NCBI GenBank assembly: GCA_905211265.1 | Contig: CAJMAC010000025.1 | Coordinates: 1-16,299 of the forward strand | DNA length: 16,299 bases | Origin: an uncultured Eubacteriales bacterium | GTDB taxonomy: Bacteria > Bacillota_I > Bacilli_A > RF39 > UBA660 | Direction of reading: 5' to 3' | Shown here: positions 8,052 to 13,707 of the stretch, one piece after another | Layout of the letters: every line of letters begins with the position of its first letter | Position numbering within the stretch: position 1 is the stretch's first letter | Program-made: the position numbers and the translations under genes | The notes under the pieces: model-generated | Told to the model about the DNA's origin: nothing | Databases searched by the model: none | What the model saw: the letters and a program-made list of their open reading frames with translations, nothing else

Positions 8052-8594
8052 ATGAATAGAGATAAAAAAACAGTAGCCTTATTAATTATTTTAGTAGTAG
8101 CACTTACTGTAATAACTGTTAGAATTACATATTCATTATTTGGAGTTTCTAAAACAAATAATACTATTTCTGGTTCATCTTGTTTTGATATATCATACAC
8201 TAAAGGACAAAATATAGATGGAGAATTAAGTGCTGGTTCTAGTTATAGTTCAGGATTTAATACTGATATAAAGTTTGGCTTAAAATCATCATGTAATGCT
8301 GTAGGTGTAGGTACAATATATTTAACTACTAAAAGTACTTCCACAATGGATTTTACAGATAATGCTTTAAGATATACTGTTGTAGTAGGAAATACGATAG
8401 TTAGTACAGGTGCAGTTAATGGAACAACAAATCAAGTTATATATGACAATATTAATGTAGTTAATAGTCAAGTTACATATAAAGTATATGTATGGCTTGA
8501 TGAATCATTAGAAAATCAAACTAATTATAATGATGAAGTATACGAAGGATTTATTCATGCGAGTGTAACTGCAACATCAGATATAAATAGTTAA
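8052..8594 (+). CDS. Small exported or membrane-anchored beta-rich surface protein
   Basis: I cannot assign a function. The start is the ATG at 8052 (MNRDKKTVALL), with a strong GGGAGG at 8039-8044 seven bases upstream; an in-frame GTG at 8046 is too close to that site. In the 180 residues, a basic N-terminus precedes a hydrophobic segment (about 7-27), then ITYSLFG and a Ser/Thr/Asn/Val/Tyr-rich extracellular part with alternating polar and hydrophobic residues, as in Ig-like or TasA-like beta folds. Two cysteines (C44 and C81) could form a disulfide. The arrangement resembles small TasA/camelysin-like surface proteins of Bacilli, but no defining motif is present and no signal peptidase SipW gene is nearby. 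It is a single-gene unit with its own promoter and terminator. Confidence 0.8.
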   Translation: MNRDKKTVALLIILVVALTVITVRITYSLFGVSKTNNTISGSSCFDISYTKGQNIDGELSAGSSYSSGFNTDIKFGLKSSCNAVGVGTIYLTTKSTSTMDFTDNALRYTVVVGNTIVSTGAVNGTTNQVIYDNINVVNSQVTYKVYVWLDESLENQTNYNDEVYEGFIHASVTATSDINS

Positions 8595-8618
8595 AAGCAA
8601 TTTTGCTTTTTTTCTTTT
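8593..8618 (+). terminator. Intrinsic terminator of the exported-protein gene
   Basis: AAAAGCA (8593-8599) pairs with TGCTTTT (8604-8610) over a four-base loop, followed by TTT, C and TTTT. The TAA stop at 8592-8594 overlaps the stem. It faces a minus-strand terminator a few bases away. Confidence 0.8.
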
Positions 8619-8624
8619 GGACAT

Positions 8625-8657
8625 AAAAAAAGAGACTGACCCCCAAGGAACAGTCTC
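8625..8657 (-). terminator. Terminator of the minus-strand small RNA
   Basis: On the minus strand, a 7-bp GC-containing stem (8651-8657 with 8632-8638) is followed directly by seven T (8625-8631). On the plus strand the stem is not followed by T, so it works only leftwards. Confidence 0.85.
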
Positions 8658-8724
8658 CCAAAAGAATAAAAAGGGGTTGGCTAGTGTGATACTAGCACCA
8701 ATTCGCTTAAAATTTGAATTGGTA
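8625..8724 (-). ncRNA. Candidate structured small RNA of about 100 nt, no recognised family
   Basis: A minus-strand transcript is predicted from about 8724 to 8625. It has its own promoter (8731-8759) and ends at a strong intrinsic terminator. In transcript order there are three hairpins: ACCAATTC/GAATTGGT-type arms (8716-8723 with 8697-8704, 8 bp, 11-base loop); GCTAGT/ACTAGC (8691-8696 with 8680-8685, 6 bp, 5-base loop); and the terminator GAGACTG/CAGTCTC (8651-8657 with 8632-8638, 12-base loop). The first hairpin starts at the predicted 5' end, so almost all the RNA is structured. An unpaired ACCCC between the second and third hairpins can pair with GGGGU in the terminator loop. No open reading frame or downstream minus-strand gene exists, so it is not a leader. 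It does not look like SRP RNA, tmRNA, 6S, T-box or RNase P RNA. It lies between the exported-protein gene and recD2. Confidence 0.72.
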
Positions 8725-8730
8725 GTTTAT

Positions 8731-8759
8731 ATAATAACCGAAGTTGTATATTTTGTCAA
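8731..8759 (-). promoter_or_regulatory. Promoter of the minus-strand small RNA
   Basis: Reading leftwards, a perfect -35 TTGACA (8754-8759) and -10 TATTAT (8731-8736, five of six) are separated by exactly 17 bases. It is the only perfect -35 hexamer seen among the promoters of this window, suggesting strong, constitutive transcription. It is divergent to the recD2 promoter. Confidence 0.75.
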
Positions 8760-8807
8760 GTATTTAATTAAAAAAAGTTGAAAAAAGTCGTAATTTTAAA
8801 ATATATG

Positions 8808-8836
8808 TAGATAAATAAATGATAATTTGCTATAAT
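8808..8836 (+). promoter_or_regulatory. Extended -10 promoter of recD2
   Basis: TGCTATAAT (8828-8836) is a perfect extended -10, with TAGATA (8808-8813, four of six) 17 bases upstream. Predicted start near 8843 leaves a leader of about 16 bases. A-rich sequence upstream (8766-8786) could act as an UP-like element. Confidence 0.6.
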
Positions 8837-8858
8837 TATTTAGAAAGCATGTGATATT

Positions 8859-11033
8859 ATGAGTTATATAAAAGGTAAATATACAACAGAAATATTTTCT
8901 AATAGTGATAATGGTTATACAGTTGGAGTTATTAAAATAATTGATACTGATGTAGTGGAATTAAAGAATAAATCTAGTGCATATTTTGTTGGTACATTTA
9001 TAGATTTAAAATTAAAAAATAATTATAAAATGGAAGGTAATTTAATTATACATAAAAAATATGGTGTACAATTTAACGTTACTAATTATGAAAATTTACT
9101 ACCTGAGAAAAAAGATGAATTAATAGAGTTTTTATCTAGTGATTTGTTTCCTATTGGAATTAAAACTGCGGAAAAAATAGTAGAAAAATTTAAAGAAAAA
9201 ACAATTGAAGTAATATTAGATAATCCAAATAGTTTATTACTTATTCCTAGATTAAATAAAGATAAGATAGATAAAATATATGAAACTTTAAAATCTTATC
9301 AATCTACTTCAGAAATAGTTTTAGAGTTACAACATTTAGGTTTTAATACTAAGGATAGTTTAAGTATATTGAATAAATATAAAGTTAATTCTTTGGATAA
9401 AATAAATAATAATATATATTCTTTAATTGATGAATTAGATTTTAATTTTAATACTATTGATGAAATAGCTTTAAATAATAATTATGATACATTAGATACA
9501 AGAAGAATTTCTGCATTAATTATACATAGTTTAAATGAACTTACTTTTTCTAATGGTGATACATATTCTTTTATTGAAGAAATATATTTATGGATAAATA
9601 AATATGTTGAAATTGATATGGAGAAGTTAGAATATGAACTTATAAAATTAAATAAAAATGGTAGAATAATAATAAAAGATAATAGATATTATTTAAAAGA
9701 ATTATACGATGCTGAATTATATATTAAAGATAGATTATGCTTTTTAAATGACATGTCTAAAAGAGAATTACCTAAACTAGAAGAAAAATTAGAATCGTTA
9801 GAAAAAAAGAATCATATTAAATATGATGATATGCAAAAGAAAGCTATAATAAAAGCTATTAATAATAATTTAACTATAATAACTGGAGGTCCTGGTACAG
9901 GAAAAACTACGATTATTAAAGCAATAGTAAGTTTACTTAAAGATACTTGTAAAGTTAAGTTAGAGGATATTGCATTACTTGCACCAACTGGTAGGGCTAG
10001 TAAAAAAATGATGGAATCTACGGGAGTTAGTGCTTCAACAATTCATAAGTATTTGGGGTGGGATAAAGAAAGAAATATGTTTAGAGTAGATGCATATCAT
10101 CCAAATCAAGAAGATTATATAATTGTAGATGAAACTAGTATGATAGATACTGTATTAATGTCTTCATTGCTTAAGGGTATTAAAAGAGATGCTAAAATAA
10201 TCTTAGTAGGTGATTATTTTCAATTACCTAGTGTTAGTCAAGGTCAAGTATTAAAAGATTTAATTGAAAGTGAAATGCTTGATGTAATAAAATTAAATAG
10301 ATTATATCGTCAAAATGAAGATAGTTATATAATAAATTTAGCATATGAAATAAAAGATAAAGATTTAAATGAATATTTTACTAATAAAAAAGATGATTAT
10401 AATTTTATTATTTGTGATAATGATGTAGTTATAAATAATATTAATGAAATAGTAAATAAAGCTATATCAAGAGGATATGATGATAAAACAATACAAGTTC
10501 TTGCACCGATGTATAAATCAATAAATGGTATAGATAATTTAAATAAAAGTTTACAAGAAATATTTAATCCTTCTTCCCCAAAAAAAAATGAAATAATCAT
10601 GTCTGAAGTTATATATAGGGAAGGAGATAAGGTATTACAATTAGTAAACGATCCTGACAATAATGTATTTAATGGTGATATTGGATATATAGTAAGTATT
10701 AATAATAGAAAAACTACGGAAGTAATTATTGATTATGATGGTAATTATGTAACTTATCCAAGAGATAAATTTAATAATTTTCGTCATGGATATGCAATTA
10801 GTATTCATAAAGCACAAGGTAGTGAATTTAATATGGTTATAATACCTTTTGTTAATTCATTTAAAAGAATGTTATATAATAAGTTAGTATATACTGCAGT
10901 AACAAGAGCAAAGAATAAATTAATTTTAGTAGGAGATCCAAATTCATTTATATATGGAGTTAAGAATGATTATATTGATAATAGAAAAACTACTTTAAAA
11001 GAATTAATAATAAGTAATTATAAAAATGTATAA
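8859..11033 (+). CDS. recD2: RecD2-type 5'-3' DNA helicase (YrrC family)
   Basis: RecD2 is a superfamily 1B helicase that acts in DNA repair and replication-fork stability in bacteria, working without RecBC. The 724-residue product opens with an OB-fold-like segment (NGYTVGVIKI), then a helix-hairpin-helix region (about residues 85-210, including FPIGIKTAEKIVEKF and IPRLNKDKI). Walker A TGGPGTGKTT is at about 342-351, then APTGRASKKM (motif Ia), Walker B YIIVDETSM at 420-428, VGDYFQLPSVSQGQV (motif III), RLYRQNED (motif IV), and near the end YAISIHKAQGSEF and YTAVTRAKNKLILVGD (motifs V and VI). These fit the family in order; it is somewhat shorter than the roughly 800-residue Bacillus form. 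The Shine-Dalgarno (GTGAT at 8851-8855) is weak. It is a single-gene unit. Confidence 0.95.
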   Translation: MSYIKGKYTTEIFSNSDNGYTVGVIKIIDTDVVELKNKSSAYFVGTFIDLKLKNNYKMEGNLIIHKKYGVQFNVTNYENLLPEKKDELIEFLSSDLFPIGIKTAEKIVEKFKEKTIEVILDNPNSLLLIPRLNKDKIDKIYETLKSYQSTSEIVLELQHLGFNTKDSLSILNKYKVNSLDKINNNIYSLIDELDFNFNTIDEIALNNNYDTLDTRRISALIIHSLNELTFSNGDTYSFIEEIYLWINKYVEIDMEKLEYELIKLNKNGRIIIKDNRYYLKELYDAELYIKDRLCFLNDMSKRELPKLEEKLESLEKKNHIKYDDMQKKAIIKAINNNLTIITGGPGTGKTTIIKAIVSLLKDTCKVKLEDIALLAPTGRASKKMMESTGVSASTIHKYLGWDKERNMFRVDAYHPNQEDYIIVDETSMIDTVLMSSLLKGIKRDAKIILVGDYFQLPSVSQGQVLKDLIESEMLDVIKLNRLYRQNEDSYIINLAYEIKDKDLNEYFTNKKDDYNFIICDNDVVINNINEIVNKAISRGYDDKTIQVLAPMYKSINGIDNLNKSLQEIFNPSSPKKNEIIMSEVIYREGDKVLQLVNDPDNNVFNGDIGYIVSINNRKTTEVIIDYDGNYVTYPRDKFNNFRHGYAISIHKAQGSEFNMVIIPFVNSFKRMLYNKLVYTAVTRAKNKLILVGDPNSFIYGVKNDYIDNRKTTLKELIISNYKNV

Positions 11034-11060
11034 AGTATTATTATTTGTAAATAATAAGTA

Positions 11061-11089
11061 TTGTACATAGTTTATAAACGGGTTATAAA
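11061..11089 (+). promoter_or_regulatory. Probable promoter of the 50-residue membrane protein gene
   Basis: TTGTAC (11061-11066, three of six) and TATAAA (11084-11089, five of six) are spaced by 17 bases, 40 bases before the gene. It lies inside a long dyad (11064-11095), so it may be operator-controlled. Confidence 0.45.
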
Positions 11090-11095
11090 TATGTA
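11064..11095. repeat. Imperfect inverted repeat overlapping a promoter
   Basis: TACATA, one extra G, then TTTATAA (11064-11077) mirror TTATAAA and TATGTA (11083-11095) around the 5-base centre ACGGG. That is 13 paired positions with a single bulged base. It spans the putative -10 and the spacer. No T run follows, so it is unlikely to be a terminator for recD2. An operator, or an RNA hairpin in read-through transcripts, are the alternatives. Confidence 0.6.
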
Positions 11096-11128
11096 TAAAT
11101 CATTATTCTAAAAACGGTGGTGATAACT

Positions 11129-11281
11129 ATGAAATTAAAATCTAGTATGGCTTTAGTAGGAATGGGTGCCGCTGGTGTATTACTATATCAAAATATTAAG
11201 AATGGTAATATGAAAAAAATGGTATCTAAAATGGATAAAGCTAAGAAAAAAGCAATTAGTGATTTAGAAGAAATGATGTAA
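11129..11281 (+). CDS. Small single-pass membrane protein (50 residues)
   Basis: This short frame is supported by an excellent Shine-Dalgarno (GGTGGTGA, 11116-11123, five bases before the ATG), a candidate promoter and a clean terminator directly after the TAA. The product begins MKLKSSMALVGMGAAGVLLY, a small Gly/Ala-rich membrane helix at about residues 6-20, and continues as a charged helix (NMKKMVSKMDKAKKKAISDLEEMM). The layout, with one short helix followed by a charged amphipathic helix, is like small YtxH-type envelope proteins of Bacilli, but that is only a resemblance in shape. Function is unknown. Transcription is independent of recD2 if the promoter is real. Confidence 0.78.
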   Translation: MKLKSSMALVGMGAAGVLLYQNIKNGNMKKMVSKMDKAKKKAISDLEEMM

Positions 11282-11284
11282 TTG

Positions 11285-11309
11285 TTCCCCTTTAATTAGG
11301 GGAATTTTT
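11285..11309 (+). terminator. Intrinsic terminator of the 50-residue gene
   Basis: TTCCCC (11285-11290) pairs with GGGGAA (11299-11304) over an eight-base loop, followed by five T. It lies back to back with the minus-strand terminator at 11315-11338. Confidence 0.9.
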
Positions 11310-11314
11310 ATATT

Positions 11315-11338
11315 AAAAAAAACTATAAAATTATAGTT
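11315..11338 (-). terminator. Intrinsic terminator of the minus-strand anchored-protein gene
   Basis: On the minus strand AACTATAA and TTATAGTT arms (11331-11338 with 11321-11328) fold over a short A/T loop and run into a tract of eight T (11315-11322, two of them in the stem). It begins a few bases after the TAA at 11342-11344. Confidence 0.7.
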
Positions 11339-11341
11339 CTT

Positions 11342-12535
11342 TTAAGCATTTTTTTCTTTTATATAATTAGCTGCTTCTTCATTGTTTAAAATACTTTTAA
11401 CTGCATCGTTATTTAAAATATTATTTAATATATTATTCATATCTTTATCAGATATATCATTAATATTTATGCTATTAGTAGTATCAAATAATTCTATATT
11501 TAATGTATCACTTGTTTTAATAACAATATTAGTTTTTATATTTTCTTTATCAGTTATATAAGTAGTATTAAAATATGTTGTAATATTACTATCATTCCTA
11601 TCAATAGTAATTGTACCAGTATATATAACTTTGTCATCTTCTTTATAAGTAAATGTGTACATATTATTTGAATATGTCATTGTAATAATTTCGTTATCAA
11701 AAGATACTTCATATTTAATAATATTATTATTTATTAATTCTTGATATATAGAGAAATCTATATCTGTTAAATTATTAATTATATTTTTAATTTCTTTAGT
11801 TACTTTTTCTTCGCTTTGATTAGTTATTCTAGTATATGAAGTAATAAAATCTTTATTATTTAGTAAGTTATTAAAGGCATTAGTTAATGTATTTTTACTT
11901 ATATTAATGGTATATTTTCTAACTATTTTTTTATCTAGTTTTTCTATTTTTTTAATATATTCTCCTTTTTCTAAAATATTTTTTATTTCTTCCTTTAATA
12001 TATCATATATATTATTAAATTCTTTTTCTATATCATCTTTATCTATTTTACTAATATCTTTATGTTCTTCATTGCTTAAATCTATTTCAATAGTTTTATC
12101 ATAAATATCTTCGAGTAATAGATATATTTTATTTTCATTATTTTTAGTTTGTAATTTAATATTAGGTAATACTTTATCTTCATATCCTAAATTAAATATA
12201 TACGAATTATATTCTTCATTATTATTAGATTTAATATTAAGTATTAATTTATTTAATAAATCACATAGTGCTTCATTTTCTTTATTATTTGAGTCTACAT
12301 TAACTTTTAGAGAATATTCAATATATTTTGGATAATTAATATTATCAATACTAGATATAGAGTTAAAATATGTCTTTAATATAGTTTTAGGATTATCTAT
12401 TACAAAGTAATAATATATTCCACTTGCTAATAATAGTATTAAAATTATAATACCAAATATTTGTAATATTGGGGCTTTTTTCTTTTCTACAAAAGAGTTA
12501 TCCATATCATTATCATTTAAAAAATCATCATTCAT
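11342..12535 (-). CDS. Membrane-anchored extracytoplasmic protein of unknown function
   Basis: The 397-residue product has an acidic cytoplasmic tail (MNDDFLNDNDMDNSFVEKKK), one membrane segment at about 24-47, and a long outside part rich in Asn, Asp, Ile and Lys. A helical stretch (about 165-215) is followed by a beta-rich section with repeated Thr-containing strands (for example YTFTYKEDDKVIYTGTITIDR and TYITDKENIKTNIVIKTSDTLN, each read in parts). There are no catalytic motifs, and no lipobox or sortase motif. The start is backed by AGGAAG on the minus strand (around 12540-12545) and a good promoter. It is the only complete protein gene on the minus strand and forms its own unit between back-to-back terminators and a divergent promoter. 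I do not recognise the family. Confidence 0.85.
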   Translation of the reverse strand: MNDDFLNDNDMDNSFVEKKKAPILQIFGIIILILLLASGIYYYFVIDNPKTILKTYFNSISSIDNINYPKYIEYSLKVNVDSNNKENEALCDLLNKLILNIKSNNNEEYNSYIFNLGYEDKVLPNIKLQTKNNENKIYLLLEDIYDKTIEIDLSNEEHKDISKIDKDDIEKEFNNIYDILKEEIKNILEKGEYIKKIEKLDKKIVRKYTINISKNTLTNAFNNLLNNKDFITSYTRITNQSEEKVTKEIKNIINNLTDIDFSIYQELINNNIIKYEVSFDNEIITMTYSNNMYTFTYKEDDKVIYTGTITIDRNDSNITTYFNTTYITDKENIKTNIVIKTSDTLNIELFDTTNSININDISDKDMNNILNNILNNDAVKSILNNEEAANYIKEKNA

Positions 12536-12560
12536 TTTACTTCCTACTTTCTATAATTTA

Positions 12561-12589
12561 ATTCTATCATAAAATGTTATGTTTTACAA
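12561..12589 (-). promoter_or_regulatory. Promoter of the minus-strand anchored-protein gene
   Basis: Reading leftwards, TTGTAA (12584-12589, four of six) and TAGAAT (12561-12566, five of six) are separated by 17 bases, with TATGA before the -10 giving a TRTG-type extension. Confidence 0.6.
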
Positions 12590-12608
12590 ATAAAATTAGT
12601 TATATTTA

Positions 12609-12637
12609 TTTACTTTTATTAATTGGTATGGTAGTAT
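12609..12637 (+). promoter_or_regulatory. Possible promoter of the Nudix remnant and S51 peptidase unit
   Basis: TTTACT (12609-12614, four of six) and TAGTAT (12632-12637, four of six) are 17 bases apart, with TGG ahead of the -10. It would drive 12677-13617 and be divergent to the minus-strand promoter. The match is modest. Confidence 0.35.
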
Positions 12638-12676
12638 TTTATTAGAAATAATTTTATTAGGAAGGTTGGTGATAAA

Positions 12677-12832
12677 ATGGAATATTGGGATTTATATGAT
12701 TACAAAGGAAAGAAAAAGGATAAAATAGCAATTAGAGGCACTAAATTAAATAATGATGAATTTCATTTGGTAGTTAATGCTTGGATTTTAAATGATAATG
12801 GTGATTTTTTAAAAAGAAAAATTGATAAGTAA
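12677..12832 (+). pseudogene. N-terminal remnant of a Nudix hydrolase (51 codons)
   Basis: The frame reads MEYWDLYDYKGKKK, then FHLVVNAWILNDNGDFL, which matches the opening of isopentenyl-diphosphate-isomerase-like Nudix hydrolases, where a WDLYD start is followed by a HLVVHVWI strand and an NSKGEFL turn. It then stops at TAA after KRKIDK. The Nudix box (GX5EX7REUXEEXGU) that binds metal and the substrate diphosphate is absent, and the next gene starts 20 bases later, so no frameshifted remainder is present. It keeps a Shine-Dalgarno (GGTGA, 12668-12672) four bases before the ATG and may still be translated, perhaps only as a leader for the peptidase gene. The histidine usual in HLVVHVW is Asn here. 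It could alternatively be a small protein that merely resembles the domain start. Confidence 0.6.
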
Positions 12833-12852
12833 AATATTAAAGGAAGTGTAAT

Positions 12853-13617
12853 ATGAGTAAAATAATAGTAGCAATTGGTGGAGGAGAAAATGGAAGAATT
12901 CTAGAAGATGGAAGTTATTCTTTATACGAAACTGAAAAAATAGATAGGGAAATAATTAAATTAACTAATAAAGATAAACCTAACTATTTATTTATAAATC
13001 ATGCAATGCCATTAGAAATACAGGAAAGTTATTTTACTACAATGAAAAATATTTATGGTAAGAAATTTAATTTAGAATGTAGAATGTTAAAAAGTACAGA
13101 ATTAGAAGATAGTGAAAAAGTAAATGAATTAATGGAATGGGCAGATATTATTTATGAAGGTGGGGGAGATACTTCATTAATGATTGATTTATGGAAGAAG
13201 AATGGATTTGATAAAAAATTATATGAATCATGGAATAAAGGAAAAGTAATATGTGGTATATCTGCAGGAGCAGTATGTTATTTTAATTCTTGTAATTCAG
13301 ATTATATTATAGATAATAGTGTTCATTTTGAGGTAGTAAAATGTTTAAATTGGATTAATTTATTTATTACACCACATTGTAATGAAATAGGTAGAATGGA
13401 ATCTTCTAAATTACAATTAACGGATAGTAATTTAGTGGGCATAATGTTATCTAATTGTTCTGCGTTAGAGATAATTGATGATAAATATAGAATTATTACA
13501 AGTAATAATGATGGTTATGCTTATAAAACTTATTGGTATAATAACAAGTATTATGAAGAGAAATTACAATTGAATGGTGAGTTGGAATCTTTAAATTATT
13601 TAATTAAAAGAGGTTAA
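12853..13617 (+). CDS. S51-family serine peptidase (peptidase E / YgaJ-like)
   Basis: S51 peptidases are cytosolic serine enzymes; the family includes aspartyl dipeptidase PepE and cyanophycinase. The 254 residues start MSKIIVAIGGG, carry YEGGGDTSLMIDLWKK (GGGD at 103-106), the nucleophile elbow CGISAGAVC with Ser137, and TPHCNE with His175, the expected Ser and His of the family in the right order. The length matches the Bacillus YgaJ/Listeria Lmo0363 branch rather than the shorter PepE, so the substrate is not certain. AGGAAGTG (12841-12848) precedes the ATG. It is 20 bases after the Nudix remnant and probably co-transcribed with it. No terminator is visible after its TAA, so transcripts could run towards the ANL gene. 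Confidence 0.88.
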   Translation: MSKIIVAIGGGENGRILEDGSYSLYETEKIDREIIKLTNKDKPNYLFINHAMPLEIQESYFTTMKNIYGKKFNLECRMLKSTELEDSEKVNELMEWADIIYEGGGDTSLMIDLWKKNGFDKKLYESWNKGKVICGISAGAVCYFNSCNSDYIIDNSVHFEVVKCLNWINLFITPHCNEIGRMESSKLQLTDSNLVGIMLSNCSALEIIDDKYRIITSNNDGYAYKTYWYNNKYYEEKLQLNGELESLNYLIKRG

Positions 13618-13654
13618 ATTATTCTTATGTGATTAGTTTGATACCTTGAAAGTG

Positions 13655-13683
13655 TTGCATTTAATTAATTTTTGTGATAAAAT
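13655..13683 (+). promoter_or_regulatory. Promoter of the ANL enzyme gene
   Basis: TTGCAT (13655-13660, three of six) and TAAAAT (13678-13683, five of six) are spaced by 17 bases; TGTGA precedes the -10, giving a TRTG-type extension. Predicted leader is about 18 bases. Confidence 0.5.
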
Positions 13684-13707
13684 ATATGCCAAGAAAAGAG
13701 GGTTATT

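Noticed and set aside
7937..8200. Minus-strand frame across the ftsQ terminator and exported-protein start
   Set aside because: It crosses a terminator and a promoter of the opposite strand and has no motif; composition matches a shadow frame.
8620..8760. T-box, riboswitch or SRP RNA interpretation of the hairpin cluster
   Set aside because: No T-box bulge sequence, no SRP tetraloop or signature, and no downstream minus-strand gene to regulate.
10397..10660. Minus-strand frame inside recD2
   Set aside because: Antisense to conserved helicase sequence, without ribosome site.
11907..12104. Plus-strand frame inside the minus-strand anchored-protein gene
   Set aside because: Its hydrophobic Ile/Leu/Phe/Ser content is the mirror of the Lys/Asp/Glu-rich helical region on the other strand.
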